This document shows, in pieces, positions 34,646 to 43,759 of a stretch of DNA of 64,000 nucleotides (position 1 is its first letter; every line of letters starts with the position of its first letter). Below the pieces are notes generated by a model. The model was not told where the DNA came from. It saw nothing but the letters and a program-made list of their open reading frames with translations, and did no database searches. The position numbers and the translations under genes were made by a program. This stretch comes from Photobacterium gaetbulicola Gung47 (GTDB lineage Bacteria; Pseudomonadota; Gammaproteobacteria; Enterobacterales; Vibrionaceae). The stretch is taken from NCBI GenBank assembly GCA_000940995.1, contig CP005974.1:3286001-3350000 (forward strand), read 5' to 3'.

Positions 34646-34686
34646 TAAAAAAAAACGGCTCTAAAGACATAGCTTTAGAGCCGTTT
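34646..34686 (-). terminator. terminator after ligA
   Basis: AAACGGCTCTAAAG and CTTTAGAGCCGTTT form a perfect 14-bp stem with loop ACATAG. On the minus strand a T run follows. It lies 38 bases after the ligA stop. Confidence 0.93.
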
Positions 34687-34723
34687 ACCGTTAATTCCGT
34701 TAATAAATTATATTTTGACGTTT

Positions 34724-36739
34724 TTAACGAGCCATGAAATCGACCAGTGCCTGCTCATCCCAAACCTCAATGCCAAGCTCTTGAGCCTTAACAAGTTTTG
34801 ACCCAGCAGCTTCCCCAGCCACCAGCAAGTCAGTCTTCTTCGATACACTGCCCGTCACTTTGGCACCAAGGTTTTGCAGGGCAGCTTTAGCCTCCGAGCG
34901 CGTAAGCTGAGACAAACTACCGGTCAAGACCACCGTCTTGCCATCTAAAGGCAATTCAACATCAGCATCGCGCTTTACAATCGCTGGCCAGTGAATACCC
35001 ACCTCGATAAGCTCGTTGATCACGGCCAGGTTGTGCTCTTCCCGGAAGAAATTGTAGACATGGGCAGCAACGATCTCACCTACGTCCTGTACCTCTATCA
35101 GCTTTTCTTTACTCGCAGACTCAATGGCTGGCAAGGTTTCGAAGTGCGAGGCCAAATTAGCGGCTGTTGCCTCACCCACCTCTCGAATGCCGAGTGAATA
35201 CAAGAAACGCGGCAGCGTAGTCTGTTTGGAAGCGGACAAGGAATCCACCAGTTTTTGCGCGGACTTCGGCCCCATTCGTTCCAGTACCGTCAATACCCCG
35301 GCCGAAAGCTTGAACAAATCAGCCGGGGTTGCCACCATTTCGCGATCCACCAACTGCTCAATGATCTTTTCACCACAGCCATCCACATCCAGCGCTTTAC
35401 GAGAGACAAAGTGCTTCAAGGCTTCTTTGCGCTGTGCCTGACAGAAAAGGCCACCGGAGCAACGGGCAACGGCTTCACCCTCGACCCGTTCAACCTTGGA
35501 TTCACACACCGGGCAAGATTCCGGGAAGACAATCGGCATGGCATCAGCCGGACGGCGAGATTCAACCACAGAAGCAATCTGCGGGATCACATCACCGGCA
35601 CGGCGGATCACCACGGTATCTCCAACCATGACGCCAAGGCGGGCAATTTCATCGGCATTGTGCAGGGTGGCATTACTTACCGTCACCCCACCGACAAACA
35701 CAGGTTCCAGTTTTGCCACCGGGGTGATGGCACCGGTGCGGCCGACTTGGAACTCGACGTTGTTAAGTGTCGTCAGCTCTTCCTGCGCCGGGAACTTATA
35801 CGCGATAGCCCAACGCGGGGCCCGGGCAACAAAGCCGAGCCGCTGCTGAATAGCGATATCGTCAACCTTGATCACTACGCCATCAATTTCATAAGGCAGC
35901 GCTTCACGTTTGTTGCCGATTTCCTGATGGTAAGCAATCACTTCACCCATATTGGCAAGCCGGCGGATCTCAGGACACATCGGCAATCCCCAGCCTTTGA
36001 GCTGCACGAGGCGGTCATACTGACTTGGGACCAGCTCGATTCCTTCGACCACGCCCACGGAATAGGCATAAAAACTCAAAGGTCGGGTTGCGGTGATCTT
36101 AGAGTCCAACTGACGCAGACTGCCCGCTGCCGCGTTACGCGGATTGGCAAAAGTCTTCTCTCCTTTTTTGAGTGCTTTTTCATTCAGCGCCTCAAAGCCT
36201 TTTTTCGGCATGAAAACTTCGCCGCGGACTTCCAACCGCTCAGGCCAGCCCTCACCCCGGAGCTTCAATGGTATCGAGCGGATGGTGCGAACATTTTCGG
36301 TAATGTTTTCACCCGTGGTGCCATCACCGCGGGTCGCAGCCTGTGTCAGTACCCCGTTCTCATACATCAAACTCACAGCCAGGCCATCTAGCTTCGGCTC
36401 ACAGCAGTAGGTAAGGGAAGGCTCAGACAACAGGCGATCCAGCATTCGCTTTTCAAACGCGTGAAGATCATCGTCATTGAAGGCATTGTCCAGTGACAAC
36501 ATTGGGATTTCATGGGTGATCTGGGTAAAGCCGTCAAGCGGCTTACCACCAACACGCTGGCTCGGTGAATCAACCGTCACTAGCTCTGGATTTTCCGCCT
36601 CAATCGCCAGCAACTGCTGCATCATCCGGTCGTATTCCACATCCGGTATTTCCGGGTTGTCTTCTACGTAATAGCGGTGACCGTGATAGGCAAGTAGTTC
36701 GCGCAGCTCATCGAGCTGCTGCTGAATGTCGTGGCTCAT
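34724..36739 (-). CDS. ligA: NAD-dependent DNA ligase LigA
   Basis: LigA seals nicks in replication and repair. The 671-aa protein has the adenylation domain with the active Lys in CEPKLDGLAV (about residue 115). The OB fold, the zinc finger (CPVCESKVERVEGEAVARCS with a later Cys), helix-hairpin-helix repeats and a C-terminal BRCT domain (LDGKTVVLTGSLSQLTRSEA) follow. Size is standard. Upstream on the same strand is zipA, a common pairing in gammaproteobacteria, but a terminator separates them. Confidence 0.98.
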   Translation of the reverse strand: MSHDIQQQLDELRELLAYHGHRYYVEDNPEIPDVEYDRMMQQLLAIEAENPELVTVDSPSQRVGGKPLDGFTQITHEIPMLSLDNAFNDDDLHAFEKRMLDRLLSEPSLTYCCEPKLDGLAVSLMYENGVLTQAATRGDGTTGENITENVRTIRSIPLKLRGEGWPERLEVRGEVFMPKKGFEALNEKALKKGEKTFANPRNAAAGSLRQLDSKITATRPLSFYAYSVGVVEGIELVPSQYDRLVQLKGWGLPMCPEIRRLANMGEVIAYHQEIGNKREALPYEIDGVVIKVDDIAIQQRLGFVARAPRWAIAYKFPAQEELTTLNNVEFQVGRTGAITPVAKLEPVFVGGVTVSNATLHNADEIARLGVMVGDTVVIRRAGDVIPQIASVVESRRPADAMPIVFPESCPVCESKVERVEGEAVARCSGGLFCQAQRKEALKHFVSRKALDVDGCGEKIIEQLVDREMVATPADLFKLSAGVLTVLERMGPKSAQKLVDSLSASKQTTLPRFLYSLGIREVGEATAANLASHFETLPAIESASKEKLIEVQDVGEIVAAHVYNFFREEHNLAVINELIEVGIHWPAIVKRDADVELPLDGKTVVLTGSLSQLTRSEAKAALQNLGAKVTGSVSKKTDLLVAGEAAGSKLVKAQELGIEVWDEQALVDFMAR

Positions 36740-36800
36740 AAGTGTACCTGTGCTTATACCAAGCGTTTCACCTCAAAGGGTGTTGCTTGGGGAGGATATA

Positions 36801-36839
36801 AAAAAACAAGGCCCCTTATACCTATATGTATAAAGGGCC
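36801..36839 (-). terminator. terminator between zipA and ligA
   Basis: GGCCCCTTATAC and GTATAAAGGGCC form a near-perfect stem, followed on the minus strand by TTGTTTTTT. It lies 37 bases after the zipA stop and would reduce read-through into ligA. Confidence 0.85.
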
Positions 36840-36875
36840 AATTTGTGTTCGTTAGGCGCTACAACAGCTAACTAG

Positions 36876-38099
36876 TTAACTAACAGTGTAGCGTTGGGCT
36901 TTGTCGCGATAGCCGCTGATACGGTGCGGCGTGATGAGGTTACGCTCATGATCAAGCACATCACCGCCTAAGCTATCAGCAATGCGCTGGACGGTTTGCA
37001 GCATCAAATTGAAGTTTTGATCAGCGCGGCCTACCTCGCAAGGCAGCATCAAATAAAAAGCGACACCCGGTGTTTCAAAGCTTTCGCTACCCCCTTGCGG
37101 GAAATGGGCAGGATGCACCATGTTCGTCACGCTAAAGATAGCTGGCCCGGTTCCCGCCGCATCCGCATGGCGATGGTAAACGGAGTTCTCACCAAAGATC
37201 AGGTGGTTTTGCTCAAACGCGTTGAACAGACGGCTACCGCGGAACAACTCGCCATTACGGGCATGAACATTCAATACCAAGTAATCAGGAGGAAGGACTT
37301 CTTTCTCGGCTGGTTTCTGCGGCTCTTCAACAGGCTCAGTTGACTCTACTGCAGGCTCTGCAGCCACAACGGGTTCAGAAGCCTCAGCATGTAATGCCTC
37401 GGTCGGTGAGTCCGTGGCATCAAGCTTGCTCGTCACCGGCTCCGCCGAGGCAGGCATTGCTGATTCAGCTGCAGCCGATTGCGATTTAGCTTCAACGCCA
37501 AGAGCTGCAGCTTGTTCAGCCGCTGGCGACAATGAATTATCAAGCACCGGTTCGTCTTCAACCGTAACTTGCTCAGCGCTTGCGACATTTAAAACAGGCT
37601 CCACTTTCTCAACCGTCCGAGCGGACTGCTGCTGAGGTTGTGGATGACTTGGCGGCTCTGCAACTGCCACACTCTCTGCCTGCGAAGAGGCCGGCTCTGG
37701 AGCTTGCGGCTCGGCAGCCACTGGCTTATCAGCACGCGTGACCGCGGCTGGTGCACTCTGCACTGCAACCGGCGAGGCAGCAACAACCGCTGGCTGCTCC
37801 GGGGCCGCTCCGTCCAGCAACGGGTCAGCATCCAGCTTCGCACCAAAGTGCAATTCTGGTTCTTTCCTTTCATGACGAGGCGCTTCAGCATTGAGGGGCT
37901 CAGAGTTAACAACTCTCACACTACCGACCCCATCCTTATCAAAACCTTCCGAATCTCGGGCAGCCTTATCCAACTTGCCCAGTGGTTTCTCACCAAATTT
38001 AGCAGGCTTTTCCTTCCTGCTGCTCCACAAACCGTGAAGCAACAACCCTGCAATGGCAAGAGCACCGACAATAATAAGAACCAGACGCAATTCCTGCAT
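36876..38099 (-). CDS. zipA: cell division protein ZipA
   Basis: ZipA anchors FtsZ to the inner membrane. The 407-aa product has an N-terminal membrane helix (LVLIIVGALAIAGLLLHGLW) with a short basic segment. A long Pro/Ala/Glu-rich linker (residues about 100-265) and the C-terminal FtsZ-binding domain (LVLNVHARNGELFRGSRLFN, FSVTNMVHPAHFPQGGSESF) follow. The linker is longer than in E. coli, as often in Vibrionaceae. Confidence 0.95.
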   Translation of the reverse strand: MQELRLVLIIVGALAIAGLLLHGLWSSRKEKPAKFGEKPLGKLDKAARDSEGFDKDGVGSVRVVNSEPLNAEAPRHERKEPELHFGAKLDADPLLDGAAPEQPAVVAASPVAVQSAPAAVTRADKPVAAEPQAPEPASSQAESVAVAEPPSHPQPQQQSARTVEKVEPVLNVASAEQVTVEDEPVLDNSLSPAAEQAAALGVEAKSQSAAAESAMPASAEPVTSKLDATDSPTEALHAEASEPVVAAEPAVESTEPVEEPQKPAEKEVLPPDYLVLNVHARNGELFRGSRLFNAFEQNHLIFGENSVYHRHADAAGTGPAIFSVTNMVHPAHFPQGGSESFETPGVAFYLMLPCEVGRADQNFNLMLQTVQRIADSLGGDVLDHERNLITPHRISGYRDKAQRYTVS

Positions 38100-38527
38100 A
38101 TGAATACTCTGAATTTACTTGTAACCCATTACCGGGTAAATCAACATCCAGATTACATCCTCTGGATAAAACCAGTGGGGTAACCTCTACTACTTAGCTT
38201 GGCACTTTTTTATCACAGCCTGACATGGCGTTATGACAATACCGTGCAAATTAAAAGCCAACATCAGCCCTTTACTGAAGCAGTATACAACAGTCATTAT
38301 GGACTTAACTTTACTCTAATGTATCAAAACTCAAATCAGAATGAGAAGGTGAATGTCGTTATTCGTGCAAGATAGTGCTACCGTGCACAAAAATGTACAA
38401 GCTTTGACCACTTTTGCCGCCAGCTGACGCACTCATCACGGCGTTAATTTGCTTACAGCAACGATTCACCGTTACTATCACAGCCAACACCGAAATATAC
38501 ACTCTCGTTTCTTGCCAAGGAGCCTAT
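38100..38527. other. divergent intergenic region zipA / cysZ
   Basis: These 428 bases between two divergent genes should hold both promoters. No repeat, RNA gene or conserved operator was recognised. An in-frame upstream extension of cysZ from 38414 has a non-homologous look and is not used. Confidence 0.45.
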
Positions 38528-39301
38528 ATGCAATCACCCCGGCAACCCACCCCTCAACGTTCTGCCCCGCTGAGTGGTGCCGGTTATTTCTTTCGCGGTA
38601 TTTCACTGGCGACCCAGCCGGGCACGCGACGCTTCGTTCTTTTTCCGCTGCTGATCAATATCGTGTTGTTCGGCACGGCCTTTGGGCTGGTATTAAGCCA
38701 GCTGGGTACCTGGATTGATGGCTGGATGAGTCAGCTACCCAGTTGGCTCGACTGGCTGTCTTATCTACTGTGGCCTTTGCTGGCCATCGCGACGCTGGTG
38801 ACCTTCTCTTATCTGTTCAGTACCATCGCCAACTGGATTGCCGCCCCATTCAATGGCCTGCTAGCCGAACACCTGGAAGCCAAACTGACGGGACAGAAGG
38901 CGCCGGACACCGGGATCACCGGCGTGATGAAAGATCTGCCACGTATCATGCACCGCGAGTGGGTGAAACTGAAATATTACCTGCCAAAGGCGATCGGGCT
39001 GTTCATTTTGCTATGGATCCCGGCCATTGGCCAAACCATCGGCCCGGTACTGTGGTTCCTGTTCAGCGCTTGGATGATGAGTATCCAGTATGCTGACTAC
39101 CCGTTTGATAACCACAAAGTACCATTTCCGGCCATGCGCGATGCGCTGAAAACCAAGCGCGGCACCTCGCTGAGCTTCGGCAGCCTGGTGATGCTGTTTA
39201 CCATGACTCCGGTTCTCAACCTGTTTGTCATGCCGGTTGCGGTATGCGGCGCGACAGCCATGTGGGTCGACCATTACCGCGAGCAGCATAGAAACTATTG
39301 A
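38528..39301 (+). CDS. cysZ: sulfate transporter CysZ
   Basis: CysZ brings sulfate across the inner membrane for cysteine synthesis. The 257-aa protein has four strongly hydrophobic segments (FVLFPLLINIVLFGTAFGLV, WLSYLLWPLLAIATLVTFSY, AIGLFILLWIPAIGQTIGPV, LVMLFTMTPVLNLFVMPVAV) and the family motif NWIAAPFNGLLAEHLE. The ATG at 38528 has AAGGAG upstream and fits family length. It is followed by cysK, as in many gammaproteobacteria. Confidence 0.94.
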   Translation: MQSPRQPTPQRSAPLSGAGYFFRGISLATQPGTRRFVLFPLLINIVLFGTAFGLVLSQLGTWIDGWMSQLPSWLDWLSYLLWPLLAIATLVTFSYLFSTIANWIAAPFNGLLAEHLEAKLTGQKAPDTGITGVMKDLPRIMHREWVKLKYYLPKAIGLFILLWIPAIGQTIGPVLWFLFSAWMMSIQYADYPFDNHKVPFPAMRDALKTKRGTSLSFGSLVMLFTMTPVLNLFVMPVAVCGATAMWVDHYREQHRNY

Positions 39302-39615
39302 TCCGGCAATAGGCTATTGGCCATAGGCGAGCGGGATGAAGTCGCTCGTCTACACATATCCTATAGTTACCACCTCCAAACGGCGTTCCCATACTATACT
39401 CTTTGCTCTTCCTATAGCCCATCGCCGCTCTCGCCTATAGCCGTTATATTCCGATATTCACCCCACTCACCGCTCACTCTGCTTGAAACTTGTTCGGCGA
39501 TACCAACAGTCCCATATAACAATAAGATATAACTACAAATTACTTTGCAAACGCCGTTTAAGGGTTATGCTTAACGTGTCTTATGTTTTTAACGCGTTAC
39601 GAAGGAACGACAACA
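39302..39615. repeat. intergenic region with inverted repeats between cysZ and cysK
   Basis: CGAGCG at 39328 pairs with CGCTCG at 39343. Larger imperfect inverted words recur: GGCCATAGGCGAGCG near 39319 against CGCCGCTCTCGCCTATAGCC near 39424. On the minus strand this second block contains GGCGATGGGC, the same word as the flgB-side array. The rest is presumably the cysK promoter; AAGGA precedes the cysK ATG. Confidence 0.5.
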
Positions 39616-40584
39616 ATGAGCAAGATTTACGAAGATAACTCCCTAACAATCGGTAATACTCCGCTCGTTCGCCTTAACCGAGTCAGTAAAGGTAACGTAT
39701 TGGCTAAAATTGAGGCTCGCAACCCTAGCTTCAGCGTAAAGTGTCGTATCGGTGCCAATATGATTTGGGATGCCGAGAAAAAAGGCATTTTGAAAGAAGG
39801 TGTCGAGCTTGTTGAACCAACAAGTGGCAATACCGGTATTGCTCTTGCTTTTGTTGCCGCTGCACGTGGTTATAAGCTAACCCTGACCATGCCTGAGAGC
39901 ATGAGCCTTGAGCGTCGTAAGCTACTAAAAGCCCTAGGTGCAAACCTTGTACTGACCGAAGCGCCAAAAGGAATGAAAGGGGCTATCGAGAAGGCGGAAG
40001 AAATTGTCGCCTCCAACCCTAACAAATACCTGCTGCTGCAGCAGTTCAACAACCCGGCCAACCCAGAGATCCACGAAAAGACCACGGGCCCTGAGATTTG
40101 GGATGCCACTGATGGCGAAATCGATGTCTTCGTCTCTGGTGTGGGAACAGGCGGCACACTGACTGGCGTAAGCCGCTTCATCAAGCAGCAGAAAGGCAAG
40201 GCAATCACCACAGTTGCGGTGGAGCCAACAGAATCACCGGTTATCACCCAGGCGCTTAACGGCGAAGAAATCAAGCCGGCTCCCCACAAGATCCAAGGCA
40301 TCGGTGCAGGCTTTATTCCCGGTAACCTGGAGCTTGATTTGATTGATGAGGTTGAACGCGTGAGCTCGGAAGATGCTATCGATATGGCACGCCGCCTGAT
40401 GGAAGAAGAAGGCATCTTGGCAGGCATTTCTTCTGGCGCCGCAGTGGTAGCAGCAAACCGCATTGCTGAGCACCCGGAATATGCAGGTAAAAACATTGTT
40501 GTAGTGCTACCGAGTTCAGGTGAGCGTTACCTGTCATCAGCCCTGTTTGCCGGCATCTTTACCGATAAAGAAACCCAACAGTGA
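39616..40584 (+). CDS. cysK: cysteine synthase A (O-acetylserine sulfhydrylase)
   Basis: CysK makes cysteine from O-acetylserine and sulfide using PLP. The 322-aa protein has the PLP lysine in NPSFSVKCRIGANM (residue about 42), the substrate loop EPTSGNTGIALA, the phosphate-binding GVGTGGTLTGVSRF and the C-terminal GISSGAAVVAA. The ATG at 39616 fits the family and has GAAGGA upstream. A terminator follows the gene. Confidence 0.97.
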   Translation: MSKIYEDNSLTIGNTPLVRLNRVSKGNVLAKIEARNPSFSVKCRIGANMIWDAEKKGILKEGVELVEPTSGNTGIALAFVAAARGYKLTLTMPESMSLERRKLLKALGANLVLTEAPKGMKGAIEKAEEIVASNPNKYLLLQQFNNPANPEIHEKTTGPEIWDATDGEIDVFVSGVGTGGTLTGVSRFIKQQKGKAITTVAVEPTESPVITQALNGEEIKPAPHKIQGIGAGFIPGNLELDLIDEVERVSSEDAIDMARRLMEEEGILAGISSGAAVVAANRIAEHPEYAGKNIVVVLPSSGERYLSSALFAGIFTDKETQQ

Positions 40585-40622
40585 TCACACTTTTAGGTGT
40601 TACCACTCTGATTGTTACCCAA

Positions 40623-40648
40623 AAGCCTCCCTATGGGGGGCTTTTTTG
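40623..40648 (+). terminator. terminator after cysK
   Basis: AAGCCTCCC pairs with GGGGGGCTT around TAT, followed by a T run. It begins 38 bases after the cysK stop. Confidence 0.88.
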
Positions 40649-40805
40649 TTGCATTTTGCCCCTAGCTTTAATATAAATCCGTTGTGTTTTATTTCTAGCT
40701 TCAAAATAAAGCGGTCAAAAATCGGACGGCCAGAGGTTGGAACAGAGAGAAAAGTCACAAAAAATTGACTTGGATTAATCTCAAACACCGAACTGTTGGG
40801 TAGTT

Positions 40806-40811
40806 TATAAT
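40806..40811 (+). promoter_or_regulatory. likely -10 element of the ptsH-ptsI-crr promoter
   Basis: A perfect TATAAT lies in the 314-base region between cysK and ptsH; no good -35 stands 17 bases upstream, which would suit an activator-dependent promoter. The leader to the ptsH ATG would be about 80 nt. Confidence 0.4.
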
Positions 40812-40898
40812 CCCAGATAGCGAGCTTAACATAAACAGGTTAAGCTTACTTTCAGTTACGTTAATATTAAATAAATAATATCTATATCGGGGTGAAAA

Positions 40899-41156
40899 AT
40901 GTATCAGAAGCAAGTTGAGATCACTGCAGAAAACGGTCTACACACTCGTCCAGCTGCTCAGTTCGTTAAAGAAGCTAAAGCTTTCGACGCTGACATCACA
41001 GTGACTTCAAACGGCAAAAGCGCAAGCGCGAAAAGCCTATTCAAGCTTCAGACTCTAGGTCTAGTAAAAGGCACAGTAGTAACTATCGCTGCTGAAGGTG
41101 CTCAGGCTCAACAAGCTGTTGACCACCTAGTTGCTCTAATGGACGAACTGCACTAA
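40899..41156 (+). CDS. ptsH: phosphocarrier protein HPr
   Basis: HPr carries phosphate from Enzyme I to the sugar-specific Enzyme II proteins. The 85-aa protein has the active His in NGLHTRPAAQFVKEAK (residue 15) and the regulatory Ser region ASAKSLFKLQTLG (Ser 46). The ATG follows GGGGTG. It leads the pts operon. Confidence 0.98.
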   Translation: MYQKQVEITAENGLHTRPAAQFVKEAKAFDADITVTSNGKSASAKSLFKLQTLGLVKGTVVTIAAEGAQAQQAVDHLVALMDELH

Positions 41157-41209
41157 TCCGCAGTCTGTTTATTACTTCCCCTAGTTTTAAGTCAATTTAA
41201 GGTAAGGCT

Positions 41210-42937
41210 ATGATTTCAGGTATCCTGGCATCTCCTGGTATTGCTTTTGGTAAAGCACTACTTCTGCAGGAAGAAGAGATTGTTCTAAACAAAGCTCCTG
41301 TCGCTGCAGACCAAATCGAGAACGAAATTCAGCGTTTCTTCGATGCTCGAAAAAAATCTTCTGAGCAACTAGAAGTTATCAAAGAAAAAGCACGCGCAAC
41401 CTTCGGTGAAGAGAAGGAAGCCATCTTTGAAGGCCACATCATGCTGCTGGAAGATGAAGAGCTTGAAGAAGAAATCATAGCCTTCATTAAAGACAACAAT
41501 GCTTCTGCAGATCTTGCTATTCACTCTATCATCGAAGAGCAAGCATCTACGCTGGAATCATTGGATGATGAATACCTGAAAGAGCGCGCAACGGACATCC
41601 GTGATATCGGTAACCGCTTTGTGAAAAACGCACTGGGTATCAGCATCGTCAACCTAAGCGCTATCAACGAAGAAGTGATCCTGGTTGCTAACGACCTGAC
41701 CCCTTCTGAAACGGCGCAAATCAACCTAGATTACGTACTTGGCTTCATCACTGATATCGGTGGTCGTACTTCGCACACCTCTATCATGGCGCGTTCTCTA
41801 GAACTACCTGCCATCGTAGGTACTAACAACATCACAGCTCAGGTTAAGAACGGCGATATGCTGATTCTTGATGCAATCAACAACAAGATTGTGATCAACC
41901 CATCTGATGCTGAACTAACCAAATTCAAAGCGATCCGTGACGCGCACGTTGCCGAGAAAGAAGAACTGGCTAAGCTAAAAGACCTGCCAGCTATCACCCT
42001 TGACGGCAAGCAAGTAGAAGTTTGCGGTAACATCGGTACAGTAAAAGACTGTGACGGCGTTAACCGTAACGGTGGTGAAGGTGTTGGCCTTTACCGTACT
42101 GAATTCTTGTTCATGGACCGCGACGCACTTCCTACCGAGGAAGAGCAGTACGCAGCTTACAAAGAAGTTGCGGAAGCAATGCATGGCGAGCCAGTGATCA
42201 TCCGTACTATGGATATCGGTGGTGACAAAGATCTACCGTACATGGATCTGCCACAAGAAATGAACCCATTCCTAGGCTGGCGTGCGGTTCGTATCAGCCT
42301 TGACCGTCGCGAAATCCTACGTGACCAGCTACGCGGTATCCTACGTGCATCTGCACATGGTAAGATCCGTATCATGTTCCCGATGATTATCTCTGTTGAG
42401 GAAATTCGCGAACTGAAAGCTGCGATTGAAGAGTACAAAGCAGAGCTTCGTGCTGAAGGCCACGCGTTCGATGAAAACATCGAGATCGGTGTAATGGTTG
42501 AGACCCCTGCTGCTGCAGCGATTGCTCACCACCTGGCAAAAGAAGTTGAGTTCTTTAGTATTGGTACTAACGACTTAACCCAGTATACTCTTGCTGTTGA
42601 CCGTGGTAATGAGCTGATTTCTCACCTTTACAACCCACTATCACCTGCAGTCCTAACTGTGATCAAGCAAGTTATCGACGCTTCTCACAAAGAAGGCAAG
42701 TGGACAGGTATGTGTGGCGAGCTAGCGGGTGATGAGCGTGCAACCCTACTACTACTAGGTATGGGTCTGGACGAATTCAGCATGAGTGGAATTTCGATTC
42801 CTCGCGTTAAGAAGATTATCCGCAACGCTAATTTTGCTGACGTTAAAGCAATGGCTGAGCAGGCGCTTGCTATGCCTACTGCTGCTGAAATTGAAGCTCA
42901 CGTAGAAAAATTCATCGCAGAAAAGACCATCTGCTAA
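41210..42937 (+). CDS. ptsI: phosphoenolpyruvate-protein phosphotransferase (Enzyme I)
   Basis: Enzyme I takes phosphate from PEP and passes it to HPr. The 575-aa protein has the active His in the GGRTSHTSIMARSLELPAIV segment (about residue 190) and the PEP-binding TIM barrel with LYRTEFLFMDRDALP, and ends with the catalytic Cys region WTGMCGELAGDE. Length is standard. It lies 53 bases after ptsH. Confidence 0.98.
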   Translation: MISGILASPGIAFGKALLLQEEEIVLNKAPVAADQIENEIQRFFDARKKSSEQLEVIKEKARATFGEEKEAIFEGHIMLLEDEELEEEIIAFIKDNNASADLAIHSIIEEQASTLESLDDEYLKERATDIRDIGNRFVKNALGISIVNLSAINEEVILVANDLTPSETAQINLDYVLGFITDIGGRTSHTSIMARSLELPAIVGTNNITAQVKNGDMLILDAINNKIVINPSDAELTKFKAIRDAHVAEKEELAKLKDLPAITLDGKQVEVCGNIGTVKDCDGVNRNGGEGVGLYRTEFLFMDRDALPTEEEQYAAYKEVAEAMHGEPVIIRTMDIGGDKDLPYMDLPQEMNPFLGWRAVRISLDRREILRDQLRGILRASAHGKIRIMFPMIISVEEIRELKAAIEEYKAELRAEGHAFDENIEIGVMVETPAAAAIAHHLAKEVEFFSIGTNDLTQYTLAVDRGNELISHLYNPLSPAVLTVIKQVIDASHKEGKWTGMCGELAGDERATLLLLGMGLDEFSMSGISIPRVKKIIRNANFADVKAMAEQALAMPTAAEIEAHVEKFIAEKTIC

Positions 42938-42977
42938 TATAGCTGCAGATAAAATAACAACGCTTAGGAGCAACGAT

Positions 42978-43487
42978 ATGGGTCTGTTTGACAAATTGAA
43001 GAAGCTGGTTTCTGATGACAACACTGAAGCTGGTGCTATCGAAATCATCGCACCACTTTCTGGTGAAATCGTAAACATCGAAGATGTGCCAGATGTTGTT
43101 TTCGCAGAAAAAATCGTTGGTGACGGTATCGCTATCAAACCTGCTGGCAACAAAATGGTTGCACCAGTAAACGGTACTATCGGCAAGATCTTTGAAACTA
43201 ACCACGCTTTCTCTATCGAGTCTGACGACGGCATCGAGCTATTCGTTCACTTCGGTATCGACACTGTTGAACTGAAAGGTGAAGGCTTCACTCGCATCGC
43301 TGAAGAAGGCCAAACAGTTAAAGTTGGTGACACTATCATCGAATTCGATCTAGCGCTTCTAGAAGAGAAAGCGAAATCAACTCTGACTCCAGTTGTTATC
43401 TCTAACATGGACGAAATCAAAGAGCTGAACAAACTTTCTGGCGCAACAACTGTGGGTGAAACTCCAGTTCTTCGCATCAAGAAGTAA
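42978..43487 (+). CDS. crr: glucose-specific PTS Enzyme IIA
   Basis: The 169-aa cytosolic IIA-Glc passes phosphate to glucose IIBC and controls adenylate cyclase and sugar permeases. The two histidines are in TNHAFSIESDDG and ELFVHFGIDTVELKGEGFTR, the second being the phosphorylated one. GGAGCAAC precedes the ATG. It ends the ptsH-ptsI-crr operon. Confidence 0.98.
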   Translation: MGLFDKLKKLVSDDNTEAGAIEIIAPLSGEIVNIEDVPDVVFAEKIVGDGIAIKPAGNKMVAPVNGTIGKIFETNHAFSIESDDGIELFVHFGIDTVELKGEGFTRIAEEGQTVKVGDTIIEFDLALLEEKAKSTLTPVVISNMDEIKELNKLSGATTVGETPVLRIKK

Positions 43488-43506
43488 GATTGTCACAATC
43501 TTTGCC

Positions 43507-43536
43507 AAAAGCGCTGCCCTCGGGCGGCGCTTTTTG
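43507..43536 (+). terminator. terminator after crr
   Basis: AGCGCTGCCC pairs with GGGCGGCGCT, allowing one T-G pair, around a two-base turn, followed by TTTTTG. It starts 20 bases after crr. Confidence 0.88.
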
Positions 43537-43759
43537 TTTTTCCGTTTGCAGCAGCAAAAATTCGCCAACAAGTACCACAAATCAGTCGCCCACCTCAGCT
43601 AAAAACAGACGTTTAATCAAAGATAGTTAATCTTTTTGTATAAAAAACATCCAGCACTATAATTAATTAAGCTATCAATAATAAAATTAGCAATGTTAGT
43701 GATTTCTTGTGCACTCTAACCGAAATCACGCAAATTTATTCAAAATGGAGTTAACGGTG

